DNA of 64,000 nt from Bacillota bacterium (GCA_023418475.1 JAEZZO010000004.1:62001-126000), one strand, 5' to 3'. Shown: positions 44,865 through 54,643, numbered from the stretch's first letter. The notes: generated by a model from the sequence alone, not told the origin. Made by a program: numbers and translations.

Positions 44865-46109
44865 TTACATATTTGTAAGCTTTGGAAAGGTAAGATGGAA
44901 GGAGGTCCCTTTTTGGAGCTCACTTTCAACGGAAATGGTGCCGCCATGCTCTTCTATAATCATTTTTGCCAATGTGAGGCCAATGCCTGTTCCTTGTTTA
45001 TCCTTGGAAAACCGGCTCCGGTAGAAACGTTTAAAAATGAAGGCGAGATCCTGCGGGTGGATACCGGAACCGTTATCCTTTATGAGAATTTCTTTAAACA
45101 CAGGTGATTCATAACAGAGGATGGCAATCACTCCTTCCGGACCGGTATGATCGAAAGCATTTTTTATGATATTGCTAATCGCTTCATACATCCACTCTTT
45201 ATCAAAACATAAGGTCATATGCTCATCACATTCCAAAAGCAGTTGTTTGCTCTCAGTTTTTACCCGTATCTGAAAATCGTTCTGAAGCTCCGCTAGAAAT
45301 GACTTTATAATTACTTGCTTCATGTTTAGTATCATAATGCCGGAATCCAATCTTGCCAGCAGCAAGAGGTTTTGGATTAACGTTTCTATACGATTTAATT
45401 CCCGATCCGAGCTTTTAAGAAAATCCCGGATAACCTCATTCTCTGTTTGCTCCTCCTGTATAATTTCATTATACATTCGTAGTGCCGCAAGCGGAGTTTT
45501 AAGCTGATGAGAAATATTGGAAATGGTATCCTTTAGAAATTCGCGGTCCTGTTTCTCCCTTAACAGGTGGGAATTCAGAGAGGTCGCCAATGAATTAACG
45601 GAATGAAAGAGCTTAGAGAGATTACCCTCTTCATGCTGACTAAGTCGTACCTGTGTATTTCCTTTTAGGAAAGCATTGATATCCATGTTAGCCTTTGTAA
45701 ATTTATTCTCCAATCGAAGAATGTAACAAAAGACTGCAAAAAAAATAGCTGCACTAAACAAAACGGAAAGAAGAAGCAGGCAAATAGCGTAGTTAAAGTG
45801 AAAAGTCTTTATTTCGATAAAAAGCTTTTCTTTTAAATCATTCTTATAACCGACTTGTTGCAGTAGTCTGCGGCCGGATTGGTAATCATTATTATCTTTC
45901 CTTAGGATAAAGGCTTTCTGTATGATAGCGGAATCGACATCTTCTCTTTTCAGATATCCTGCGATAGAATAATCATGAACAAACATTCTATGTTTGTAAT
46001 CGGAGGAAATAACTGCCGCTATAATCTGACCGGTAATTAGAAAGGCGGTTAAAATAAGTGCCAGAAGAAGGAATAATCTCTTTATATCTTTATTTGAAAG
46101 GAACTCCAT
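44865..46109 (-). CDS. Sensor histidine kinase (module 2)
   Basis: 414 residues. Helices at about 11-33 and 106-130 enclose a basic extracellular loop of about 70 residues; HAMP-like linker, HisKA His201 (NISHQLKTPLAALR), ATPase domain with NIIKNAFDHTGPEG, DNGSGIHPQD and GTGIGLTLAKMII. All catalytic boxes are intact. The gene begins 9 bp after its response regulator. A palindrome AGCTTAC/GTAAGCT overlaps its stop codon. Confidence 0.95.
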   Translation of the reverse strand: MEFLSNKDIKRLFLLLALILTAFLITGQIIAAVISSDYKHRMFVHDYSIAGYLKREDVDSAIIQKAFILRKDNNDYQSGRRLLQQVGYKNDLKEKLFIEIKTFHFNYAICLLLLSVLFSAAIFFAVFCYILRLENKFTKANMDINAFLKGNTQVRLSQHEEGNLSKLFHSVNSLATSLNSHLLREKQDREFLKDTISNISHQLKTPLAALRMYNEIIQEEQTENEVIRDFLKSSDRELNRIETLIQNLLLLARLDSGIMILNMKQVIIKSFLAELQNDFQIRVKTESKQLLLECDEHMTLCFDKEWMYEAISNIIKNAFDHTGPEGVIAILCYESPVFKEILIKDNGSGIHPQDLAFIFKRFYRSRFSKDKQGTGIGLTLAKMIIEEHGGTISVESELQKGTSFHLTFPKLTNM

Positions 46110-46118
46110 TATAATACC

Positions 46119-46805
46119 TCACTTTATCACATTCCATTTATAGCCAAGTCTTCGCACCGTAGTTAAGAATAACGGATTTTCCGGATCATCTTCAATCTTG
46201 CTTCGTAGTCTTCGAATATAAACAGAGAGAGTATTGTCGTCTATAAAATTACCGTTGGTATCAAAAAGTCTATCAAGGATGACCTCTCTGGTCAGTACAG
46301 CATCGGGATTTTGAAGCAGCAGGCATAAAAGCCGGTATTCACCGGTAGTAAGCTCTAGCTCTGATGAGTTTTTATATACACGGTTTTTTGCAAGATATAT
46401 GGTAATACCGTTGGAGCTTAATTCATCCCTGGGTACATCAAAAAGCCGGGCTCTGCGAAGAAGAGCATTGATCCGGGAAATTAGTTCATTTAATTTAAAG
46501 GGCTTTGTGACATAATCATCCCCGCCGAGATCCAGCCCCATTACAATATTCACCTCTTCGTCAGAAGCAGTCAAAAATATAATCGGTATGGAAGAGGATT
46601 TTCTAATCTTCCTGCAGATATCGAAGCCGCTGCCATCAGGTAGGGTTAAATCTAAAATCAAAAGGTCAAATTTTTTTTGTTGAAAAATGTTGAGTGCCTC
46701 CTCGACAGTTTTACATATCTCACTTTGAAAACCGTTTTTATGTAAGGAAAAGCTTAAGCCTTCGATTAAACTTAAATCATCTTCCACCAGAAGAATATTG
46801 TTCAT
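46119..46805 (-). CDS. OmpR-family response regulator (module 2)
   Basis: 228 residues from ATG 46805, with AAAGGAG 9-10 bases upstream; a GTG at 46814 is adjacent to that site and less likely. Receiver with Glu8/Asp9/Asp10, phosphoacceptor Asp52 (LLILDLTLPDGSG), TASD and KPF; winged helix with LTTGEYRLLCLLLQNPD and LSVYIRRLRSKIEDDP. First gene of the minus-strand module. Confidence 0.95.
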   Translation of the reverse strand: MNNILLVEDDLSLIEGLSFSLHKNGFQSEICKTVEEALNIFQQKKFDLLILDLTLPDGSGFDICRKIRKSSSIPIIFLTASDEEVNIVMGLDLGGDDYVTKPFKLNELISRINALLRRARLFDVPRDELSSNGITIYLAKNRVYKNSSELELTTGEYRLLCLLLQNPDAVLTREVILDRLFDTNGNFIDDNTLSVYIRRLRSKIEDDPENPLFLTTVRRLGYKWNVIK

Positions 46806-46814
46806 TAATTTCAC

Positions 46815-47313
46815 TCCTTTTCTATATGTATTGTGCTTGAGTCATATACAGGGGAGAAGTCAGCTTTTAAGTAAATTATAATGTAAAAACATGAAACAAA
46901 TATCATGTAATAAAATATAGTGCTTAAATTTGGTATAATATTGAAGATTTCCGGATAGTAATATTAGATCAGAAAACCATAATACAAATCCTATCATATA
47001 AGATATAAATGAAATCTTCAATAAAAATTACCAAAATATGCGTTAGAAAGAGGATTCATTTGGCAAGGATCTTGGAAACCTTATTTTGGAAATATACACT
47101 TCTATTAATTGAATTCCGGTATAATAGTATACAAAAAAATATCATAAATACGATATTGGCATTTGACTGTAAGATTTGACGAAAATCATGACATTCAGAT
47201 GCCGGATTTGTGATAATGTTTATAAGAAATAAAAACAGCAGAATCCATATTTTAAGCACAATACAGCAAAAAGACTAAATTATATAGAATTTGTAACTAA
47301 AGCACATCGCATC
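46815..47313. other. AT-rich divergent intergenic region upstream of PFOR
   Basis: No supported gene. A 67-codon minus-strand frame (47056-47259) is low-complexity, lacks a ribosome site and matches nothing I know. The region must carry the module 2 promoter near 46815-46930 on the minus strand. Confidence 0.5.
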
Positions 47314-47342
47314 TTTACAAAGTCTTTATTTAATGTTAAAAT
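47314..47342 (+). promoter_or_regulatory. Promoter of the PFOR gene
   Basis: TTTACA (47314-47319), 17-bp spacer, TAAAAT (47337-47342), 56 bp before the start codon. Confidence 0.7.
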
Positions 47343-47398
47343 TATGACGATTTATAGGGCTAATAATGACCTTTACTATTAAAGGAGGATATTTGAAA

Positions 47399-50300
47399 AT
47401 GTCTAGAAAAAAACTATCAATGGACGGTAATACCGCCGCGGCTCATGTGGCGTATGCCTTTACAGATGTTGCCGGCATCTATCCGATCACCCCTTCAAGC
47501 CCCATGGCAGATTCTGTTGACCAATGGTCTGCTGTAGGACAGGAAAACATTTTTGGTAACCAGGTTAAAGTTGTTGAGATGCAGTCTGAAGCTGGTGCTG
47601 CAGGTACTGTACATGGTTCTCTTGCTGCAGGTGCTCTTACTACTACATTTACAGCTTCTCAGGGTCTTCTTCTGATGATCCCTAATATGTATAAAATTGC
47701 TGGTGAGCAACTTCCCGGAGTATTACATGTATCTGCACGTACAGTTGCAACACAGTCTCTGAATATCTTTGGTGACCATAGTGATGTATATGCCTGCCGT
47801 CAGACAGGTTTTGCTATGTTAGCAGAGACAAATCCTCAGGAAGTTATGGATCTTGCCCCGGTTGCGCATCTTGCAGCGATTGAAGGCAAAGTTCCTTTCT
47901 TAAACTTCTTCGATGGTTTCCGTACTTCCCATGAAGTACAGAAAATTGATGTATGGGATTATGCGGATCTTAAGGAAATGACTAATTTTGATGCAGTGAA
48001 AGCTTTCCGTGAGCATGCATTAAATCCTGAGAAACCTGCTATGCGTGGTTCTCATGAGAATGGTGACGTATTCTTCCAGCATCGTGAGTCTTGTAATTCC
48101 GTTTATGATGAATTACCGGCTGTTGTTGAGAAATACATGGCTAAAATTAATACAAAGCTTGGAACAGATTATGACTTATTCAACTACTATGGCGCTCCGG
48201 ACGCAGACCGTGTAATCGTTGCTATGGGATCTATCTGTGATGTAGCAGAAGAAGTTGTTGACTATTTAACCGCTGCAGGAGAGAAAGTAGGACTTGTAAA
48301 AGTTCGTCTTTATCGTCCATGGGTTTCTAACTCCCTTCTTAAGGTTCTTCCTAAGACAGCAAAGAAGGTTGCAGTACTTGACCGTACAAAGGAGCCGGGT
48401 GCACTTGGCGAGCCTCTTTACCTTGATGTTGCTACTACACTGCGTGAAGCAGGAATGAATGATATTATCCTTACGAACGGCCGTTACGGACTTGGCTCCA
48501 AGGATACTCCTCCGTCATCTGTATTTGCAGTATATACAGAGCTCTTAAAGGATGCTCCGAAGGCACGTTTCACAATCGGTATCGTGGATGATGTTACATA
48601 CTTAAGCTTACCGGAAGTTAAACCGGCTCCTATCACATCTGCTAAGGGTACAGTAGAATGTAAATTCTGGGGTCTTGGCGGTGACGGTACAGTAGGTGCT
48701 AATAAAAACTCTACCAAGATTATCGGTGACCATACAGAGAAAAATATTCAGGCATACTTCCAGTATGACTCCAAGAAAACAGGCGGTGTAACAATCTCCC
48801 ATCTCCGTTTTGGTGATAAGGCAATTAAGAGCCCTTACTATATCAATCAGGCTGACTTTGTAGCATGTCATAATCCTTCTTATGTTGTTAAGGGTTATAA
48901 GATGGTTCAGGATGTGAAACCAGGCGGTATCTTCATGATTAACTGCCAGTGGTCTGACGAAGAGCTTGATACGAAGTTAAATGCTGCTGCAAAGAAATAT
49001 ATCTATGATAACAAGGTTCAATTATATACCATCAATGCAATTGATAAGGCTACAGAAATCGGTATGGGCAAACGTACCAATACCATCCTTCAGTCTGCTT
49101 TCTTCAAATTAGCAAATGTAATGCCGATTGATGAAGCAATCAAATTCATGAAGGAAGCTGCTAAGAAGTCTTATGGTAAGAAGGGCGATGCAATTGTTGA
49201 GATGAACTACAAGGCAATTGATGCTGGTGTAGACGCACTTCATAAAGTTGAGGTTCCTGCTTCCTGGGCTAACCCTGCTGCAGATGCTCCGGCTGCTGAT
49301 CTTGCCGGTATTCCTGCAACAGTGAAAATGGTTAGAGAATTAATGGAGCCTATCGCACTTATGGATGGTGACAGCCTTCCGGTATCTGCTTTCAAGGATA
49401 TCGCAGACGGCCAGTTCGAATTAGGTGCTTCTGCATATGAGAAACGTGGTACTGCAGTATTAGTACCGGAATGGGATTCTGAGAAGTGCATTCAGTGTAA
49501 TAACTGTGCATTCGTATGTTCCCATGCAACAATTCGTCCTTTCATGTTAAACGCTGATGAAGTAAAATCTGCTCCGGCGAACATCAAGCTTGCCGATACA
49601 AAGCCTAAGGCTGGCGAATACAAGTTTACAATGAGTGTTACTCCGCTTGACTGTATGGGTTGTGGCGAGTGTATCACTGTATGTCCGGCTCCTGGAAAGG
49701 CTATTAAGATGGTTCCTCAGGAATCTCAGGCACATGAGCAGCCAGTATTTGATTACTTGGTAGCAAATGTAGGCAAGAAGCCTGGCATGCCTGCTGATAC
49801 AACAGTAAAGGGCTCCCAGTTCAATCAGCCTCTTCTTGAATTCTCAGGAAGCTGTGCAGGATGTGCGGAAACCTCTTATGCTCGTTTAATCACACAGCTC
49901 TTTGGTGAGCAGATGTATATCTCCAATGCAACCGGATGTTCTTCCATCTGGGGCGGTCCCGCTGCAACCTGTCCTTATACTGTAAACAAGGATTCCAAGC
50001 AGGGACCTGCATGGGCTAACTCCTTATTCGAGGACAATGCAGAGCATGGCTTTGGTATGTATCTTGGACAGAAGGTTCTTCGCGACCAGATCATTGCAAA
50101 GGTTGAGAAGATTGCTGCTTCCGAGAAAGCACCGGAAGAGTTAAAGGCTGCTGTTGCAAAATATGTTGAGACAAAAGAAAATACAAGAGAAAATACCGCA
50201 GCTACAAAGGTATTAGTTGCTGAGCTTGAGAAAGCTGCTGCTGCAGGCTGTGAGCTTTCCAAGGAAGTAGTTGATAAGAAGCAGTACCTTGCTAAAAAGT

Positions 50301-50950
50301 CTGTATGGATCCTTGGTGGTGACGGATGGGCATATGATATCGGCTTCGGCGGTCTGGACCATGTACTTGCTTCCGGCGAGAACGTAAACGTTATGGTATT
50401 CGATACAGAAATGTATTCTAATACAGGCGGTCAGTTATCCAAAGCATCCAATATCGGTGAGGTTTGCCAGTTTGCTGCTTCCGGTAAGGATATCGGCAAG
50501 AAGAGCCTTGCAGAGATCGCTATGAGCTATGGTTACGTATATGTAGCACAGATCGCTCTTGGTGCTAACCCTGCTCAGACAGTTAAGGTTATCGCTGAGG
50601 CAGAAGCTTACAACGGACCTTCCTTAATCATCGGCTATGCTCCTTGTGAACTTCACGGAGTTAAGGGTGGTATGAACCACTGCCAGGATGAGATGAAGGC
50701 AGCTGTTAAGGCTGGTTATTGGAACCTGTTCTCCTTCAATCCTGCTCTTAAGGCAGAAGGCAAGAATCCATTTACTCTTACCTCTAAGCCGGGTGATGGA
50801 ACTTACCAGGATTTCCTTAAGAACGAGACACGTTATACACGTCTTGAGAGAGCCTTCCCTGAACGTGCCGAGAAGTTGTTCTCTGACTCTGAAAAGGCAG
50901 CAAATGAGCGTTACGAGCATTTGTTAAAATTAGTAGAACTTTATAAATAA
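47399..50950 (+). CDS. nifJ: Pyruvate:ferredoxin (flavodoxin) oxidoreductase
   Basis: 1183 residues from ATG 47399 with a consensus AAAGGAGG 10 bases upstream. This is the single-chain homodimeric PFOR: N-terminal pyruvate-binding domain (YPITPSSPMAD), EKR domain, two [4Fe-4S] motifs (CIQCNNCAFVC near 697, CMGCGECITVC near 751), the third cluster region (CAGCAETSY) and thiamine diphosphate site (GGDGWAYDIGFGG near 974, NTGGQ). It converts pyruvate and CoA to acetyl-CoA, CO2 and reduced ferredoxin, the central step of anaerobic fermentation. Codon use differs sharply from neighbours: Arg is nearly always CGT and many codons end in C or T, the mark of very high expression. Monocistronic. Confidence 0.97.
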   Translation: MSRKKLSMDGNTAAAHVAYAFTDVAGIYPITPSSPMADSVDQWSAVGQENIFGNQVKVVEMQSEAGAAGTVHGSLAAGALTTTFTASQGLLLMIPNMYKIAGEQLPGVLHVSARTVATQSLNIFGDHSDVYACRQTGFAMLAETNPQEVMDLAPVAHLAAIEGKVPFLNFFDGFRTSHEVQKIDVWDYADLKEMTNFDAVKAFREHALNPEKPAMRGSHENGDVFFQHRESCNSVYDELPAVVEKYMAKINTKLGTDYDLFNYYGAPDADRVIVAMGSICDVAEEVVDYLTAAGEKVGLVKVRLYRPWVSNSLLKVLPKTAKKVAVLDRTKEPGALGEPLYLDVATTLREAGMNDIILTNGRYGLGSKDTPPSSVFAVYTELLKDAPKARFTIGIVDDVTYLSLPEVKPAPITSAKGTVECKFWGLGGDGTVGANKNSTKIIGDHTEKNIQAYFQYDSKKTGGVTISHLRFGDKAIKSPYYINQADFVACHNPSYVVKGYKMVQDVKPGGIFMINCQWSDEELDTKLNAAAKKYIYDNKVQLYTINAIDKATEIGMGKRTNTILQSAFFKLANVMPIDEAIKFMKEAAKKSYGKKGDAIVEMNYKAIDAGVDALHKVEVPASWANPAADAPAADLAGIPATVKMVRELMEPIALMDGDSLPVSAFKDIADGQFELGASAYEKRGTAVLVPEWDSEKCIQCNNCAFVCSHATIRPFMLNADEVKSAPANIKLADTKPKAGEYKFTMSVTPLDCMGCGECITVCPAPGKAIKMVPQESQAHEQPVFDYLVANVGKKPGMPADTTVKGSQFNQPLLEFSGSCAGCAETSYARLITQLFGEQMYISNATGCSSIWGGPAATCPYTVNKDSKQGPAWANSLFEDNAEHGFGMYLGQKVLRDQIIAKVEKIAASEKAPEELKAAVAKYVETKENTRENTAATKVLVAELEKAAAAGCELSKEVVDKKQYLAKKSVWILGGDGWAYDIGFGGLDHVLASGENVNVMVFDTEMYSNTGGQLSKASNIGEVCQFAASGKDIGKKSLAEIAMSYGYVYVAQIALGANPAQTVKVIAEAEAYNGPSLIIGYAPCELHGVKGGMNHCQDEMKAAVKAGYWNLFSFNPALKAEGKNPFTLTSKPGDGTYQDFLKNETRYTRLERAFPERAEKLFSDSEKAANERYEHLLKLVELYK

Positions 50951-50968
50951 TTATTAAGCTCTATATCA

Positions 50969-51004
50969 TTAAGAGGTGCGGTTTATATCGCACCTCTTTT
51001 TTTC
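50969..51004 (+). terminator. Terminator after PFOR
   Basis: AAGAGGTGCG (50971-50980) pairs with CGCACCTCTT (50989-50998 region), followed by TTTTT. Confidence 0.9.
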
Positions 51005-51010
51005 ATAGAG

Positions 51011-51080
51011 TGAGTCCTATGAAATAAAAAACCCTCCGGAGGATGCGCAGCTTGGCGTATGGAACAAAAGTTGTGCAGGA
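51011..51080 (+). repeat. Dispersed post-terminator repeat, copy B
   Basis: GTCCTATGAAATAAAAAACC, CTCCGGAGGATGCGCAGCTT, GGCGTATGGAACAAAAG: about 65 bp aligned with copy A (6986) with few differences. It begins about 8 bp after the PFOR terminator. The rest of the gap to 51414 is AT-rich with a small hairpin near 51213-51231 and no gene. Confidence 0.75.
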
Positions 51081-51356
51081 TAGATTTATGATCGCGATAA
51101 GTGTGCGAAACACACGTTTAATCTTATACATGAAATTATCATTTCTATATATATATTAAGAGAAAACGATTATCCCATGAAATTTCATGTTTTCAAGCAC
51201 TACAATAAATGAATGCCCGAAAGACATTCACAGTATAAGAACGAAAAAGAGGAAGAAAAAAGAAAAAAAATGAATTTTTCGTGGAATATTACAATATGTT
51301 ACATAAATTTAAAAAAAACGTAATGATATTATCAAGCAAATAACATGTTTTTGTGA

Positions 51357-51388
51357 TATAATCCATTTAGTGTACTAATTATAGTACA
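51357..51388 (+). promoter_or_regulatory. TATAAT box and palindrome before the L,D-transpeptidase
   Basis: TATAAT at 51357-51362 without a clear -35, followed by TGTACTAATTATAGTACA (51371-51388), an inverted repeat placed at the likely transcription start and suitable as an operator. Confidence 0.4.
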
Positions 51389-51414
51389 CAATAAAGAATG
51401 AATAAAGGTGGCTT

Positions 51415-52965
51415 ATGAATAAGAATGAGCGTAGCAAAAGACGTACAGTGAAGAAAAAACATGGTCATATATGGTTGTATTTAGGGATGGGTTTGATCTT
51501 GCCGGCCATAATGATTTATATTCTGATTTCCCTATACTTCAGTAATCATTATTATCCGAAAACCATTATTAACGGAGTGGATGCTTCCAATATGACGATA
51601 GAGAAGGCAGAAGAAGCAATTAATGCCACAGTAGCATCCTATGTGTTATCTCTGAAAGAAAGAAATGATATCACAGATCATATTGATGGAAAGAGTATTG
51701 AGTTACATACTGAATTTGATACGGCCCTTAAAGATACCCTGCCGGATCAGAACAGCTTCTTGTGGCCGCTTTCTATGTTCCGTACTCATACGGTGAAAGT
51801 AAAGACAATGCTCCGGTATAATGATGAACTTCTTCAATATGCTATGAAAGATTTAAATTGCATGAAGAAAGAGAATCTTGTTGAACCTGAAAATGCACAT
51901 ATATCGGAATATGGAGAGGATGGTTCGGACGGATATAAAATAGTACCGGAGGTCCAGGGAACGAAAGTAATTGAGAAAAAGCTGACCCAGGAGATCAAAA
52001 ATTCTATTCTTTCATTAAAGGAGTCTCTAAATCTTGAGGAGGCTGGCTGTTATGAAGAGCCGGAGATTAAATCCGATAACAAAGACTTAAAGATAATATT
52101 GAAAAAAATGAATAAGGTAGCGGGAGCTAAAATAACCTATGAATTTGGCGAGAGTACAGAAATTGTGGATGGCAGTCGTATCAGCAAATGGATTACTGTT
52201 GATGATAACTTAAACGTCATCTTAAGCAAGGATGGAGTAAAGGAATTCGTAGACTATATAGGTAAAAACTATAATTCCTTTGGACGTGTTCGAACTTTTG
52301 AGACTTCCTATGATAAGGTGATTAAGGTAGAAGGCGGTGATTACGGCTGGTGGCTGGATCGGTCTACTGAAGTGAAGGAATTGTATGATTTAATCGTAAA
52401 CGGCGAGAAGATGAAGCGGGAACCGGTTTATTTCCAGACAGCACAGCAATATGGGGCAAATGATATCGGCAATACTTATGTAGAGATAAATCTTACTGCA
52501 CAGCATATGTTTTTCTATAAAGATGGTAAGAAGATTTTGGATTCAGATATCGTATCCGGTAATGAATCAAGAAAATTTGAGACTCCGGTAGGCACTTATC
52601 CGATACAATATACCGAGAGAAATGCAACGCTAGTGGGTGAGGATTATAGTACTCCGGTTAATTACTGGATGCCATTCAACAAGAATATCGGGCTTCATGA
52701 TGCCTCCTGGAGAAGTAAATTTGGTAAGGATATCTATATAAGAAATGGTTCTCATGGCTGTATTAATATGCCTCCTGCGAAAGCGAAGGAATTGTTTGGA
52801 TATGTCAAACGAGGTGTACCGGTAATTGTCTATAAGCTAAAAGGCACGGAAACATATGATACGAATAAGAAAACAGATGTTCCGACCAAACCGGAGGCAA
52901 AGAAAACTCCGGCAGATAATTCAAGTAATACGGCCGACAGCACAGCCGACAGTACCACCGAATAG
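51415..52965 (+). CDS. Membrane-anchored L,D-transpeptidase (YkuD) with PG-binding domain
   Basis: 516 residues; AAAGGTGG upstream of the ATG. A basic cytoplasmic N-terminus and one membrane helix (about 22-45) are followed by a PG_binding_4-like region (about 60-340) and the YkuD catalytic domain (about 355-480). The active-site motif SHGCINMPP places the catalytic Cys at 449 and its partner His at 447. The tail is low-complexity and Thr/Ser/Asp rich (TADSTADSTTE). The enzyme makes 3-3 cross-links in peptidoglycan or attaches proteins to it outside the membrane. Monocistronic. Confidence 0.93.
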   Translation: MNKNERSKRRTVKKKHGHIWLYLGMGLILPAIMIYILISLYFSNHYYPKTIINGVDASNMTIEKAEEAINATVASYVLSLKERNDITDHIDGKSIELHTEFDTALKDTLPDQNSFLWPLSMFRTHTVKVKTMLRYNDELLQYAMKDLNCMKKENLVEPENAHISEYGEDGSDGYKIVPEVQGTKVIEKKLTQEIKNSILSLKESLNLEEAGCYEEPEIKSDNKDLKIILKKMNKVAGAKITYEFGESTEIVDGSRISKWITVDDNLNVILSKDGVKEFVDYIGKNYNSFGRVRTFETSYDKVIKVEGGDYGWWLDRSTEVKELYDLIVNGEKMKREPVYFQTAQQYGANDIGNTYVEINLTAQHMFFYKDGKKILDSDIVSGNESRKFETPVGTYPIQYTERNATLVGEDYSTPVNYWMPFNKNIGLHDASWRSKFGKDIYIRNGSHGCINMPPAKAKELFGYVKRGVPVIVYKLKGTETYDTNKKTDVPTKPEAKKTPADNSSNTADSTADSTTE

Positions 52966-53058
52966 CGGGTATGATGAAAGGTTATTCAGTTATATAGCTT
53001 AGAGACAAAGCAGACTTTTGTCAGGTACAGAGATTGAGGTACCGATCGAAAATTGAAA

Positions 53059-53108
53059 AAGAAGAACCTCGGGTATAATTATAACAGTACCTGAAGTTCT
53101 TCTTTTTA
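53059..53108. terminator. Bidirectional terminator
   Basis: AAGAAGAACCTCGGGTA pairs with TACCTGAAGTTCTTCTT (one mismatch), with A- and T-runs on either side; it serves both the L,D-transpeptidase gene and the convergent MFS gene. Confidence 0.85.
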
Positions 53109-53123
53109 TTATCGGATGCTCAA

Positions 53124-54347
53124 TTATGCCTTGATATTTCTATTATCTGTTGTAAAGAATACTATAACAAACCCGATTGCTGCAATAAGCGTACCAAATA
53201 ACAGCATATCAGAGACACCAAGAGTATCTAGTATTTTACCGCCGGTGATACTTGCAATAGACCCGGCAATACCCCAGGATGCGACACCAAGCATGGACTG
53301 ACCCTTCACTCGGTCCTCCTTATCGATGATTGAGTTAACATAATAAACAGAGGCAGGAGTATACAGAGCAAATGACAGCATCTGAAGGGCCTGTGATATA
53401 TATATAACTGCAACATTTGGTGCAAGCCATGCAATAATTACTTTAATTACAAAGAAAAAAGCAGAAATTTTTAACAGGGTTCCACACTTAATCCTTCTGA
53501 CCAAAAAAATAAAACCGGCCATCGTAGGCAGCTCCAGAGCGGCGGAGATAGTCAATGCAAGACCCATATCCGCACTATCGCCTCCGGCATTTTGTATAAT
53601 ATTAAATAAAAAAGTATTTAATAAGCTATGGGAATAAAAAATCATCGCAATACCAATTAACAACAGAGTGTACTTTTTATATTTCATGAAAAACCCAAGA
53701 ATACTGGTAGGGGCATTTACAGTTTGATTTTCCTCTTCATATGGGTTCTTAGCCAGATCAATAGCACTTGATAAGCTTTTCTTATTAGAAATCTTAAAAG
53801 CATAGGCAGCGGCAATCAACAAAATATAACTGAATAGAAAGACGGTCAGCAAGATACCCGGTCCAAACCGGCTAACCGATACTCCTAACACAGAAGAGGT
53901 GACCGCATAAGCAATTGAGCCACCACCTCTTGCAAGACCGTAGTTTATGGGTATTCCTTTATTCATATATTCAAAGGCAAGCGAATTGAATAATGAATTC
54001 AAGGTAAACTGAATAGTATTAATTAAAACATAAATACCGGCTATTAAGTAGAATGAGTTATGTATGAAAAAAAGAATAAAAGCGGATACAAATACAATAA
54101 ACATAAGAATAATTACCAGAAAACGCAGGTTTACTTTCTTGGATTTATCCACATAGCCTGCAATAACAGGTTGCAGGATTATCGACATAATAGCAGATAA
54201 AGCAATTATGATACCGATTTGTGTATTATCAAAATTTTTATATTGCAGGTAAACAACTGCAAAACCATAAATCACACATTCGCTGATCCAATAAGTACCT
54301 TGCAGCATTGCATATTTTAGTGTTAATTGTTTGGATAATTTCTCCAT
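53124..54347 (-). CDS. MFS transporter, LacY-like (MFS_1_like) family
   Basis: 407 residues from ATG 54347, with GGAG 6 bases upstream; an ATG at 54359 lacks a site. Twelve predicted helices in two halves split by a cytoplasmic loop (NPYEEENQTVNAPTS). The signature FEYMNKGIPINYGLARGGGSIAYA matches the oligosaccharide:H+ symporter/LacY-like branch. It likely moves a sugar or glycoside. It lies downstream of the YesMN genes on the same strand, after a 296-bp gap, and may belong to the same carbohydrate regulon. Confidence 0.88.
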   Translation of the reverse strand: MEKLSKQLTLKYAMLQGTYWISECVIYGFAVVYLQYKNFDNTQIGIIIALSAIMSIILQPVIAGYVDKSKKVNLRFLVIILMFIVFVSAFILFFIHNSFYLIAGIYVLINTIQFTLNSLFNSLAFEYMNKGIPINYGLARGGGSIAYAVTSSVLGVSVSRFGPGILLTVFLFSYILLIAAAYAFKISNKKSLSSAIDLAKNPYEEENQTVNAPTSILGFFMKYKKYTLLLIGIAMIFYSHSLLNTFLFNIIQNAGGDSADMGLALTISAALELPTMAGFIFLVRRIKCGTLLKISAFFFVIKVIIAWLAPNVAVIYISQALQMLSFALYTPASVYYVNSIIDKEDRVKGQSMLGVASWGIAGSIASITGGKILDTLGVSDMLLFGTLIAAIGFVIVFFTTDNRNIKA

Positions 54348-54430
54348 ATTAAACTCCATTCTGTCAAATTGCTATAATTTTGGCTTACAGTGCAAATTTG
54401 CAGAGATAAGATACTTTAATCATCCACACT

Positions 54431-54456
54431 GATTGCAGGGGTTAATCCCTGCAATC
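54431..54456. other. Perfect 10-bp hairpin between MFS and yesN-like genes
   Basis: GATTGCAGGG pairs with CCCTGCAATC around a six-base loop. No T-run follows on either strand, so it may be an operator or an mRNA-stabilising stem rather than a terminator. Confidence 0.5.
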
Positions 54457-54643
54457 AATATATACAATAATAAATAGCCTGTCAAGATAAGGATGATAAA
54501 TAAATGCAGCGTTACAAATGGCACTAAAAGACAAAGTCTAAGAACCGACGAATGCAAATACATCGGAAGCACTTATCGGATACACAACTCGGAATTTGAC
54601 TAGCCTGGGAACAGTAACTTACCAATAGAAACGTACTGCGCTA

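Noticed and set aside
47056..47259. Minus-strand ORF of 67 codons upstream of PFOR
   Set aside because: Low complexity, hydrophobic by AT-richness, no ribosome site and no recognisable family.
53000..53020. GACTTTTGTC-like match to the arm of the 60048 element
   Set aside because: Only about ten bases agree, without an opposite arm or flanking duplication.
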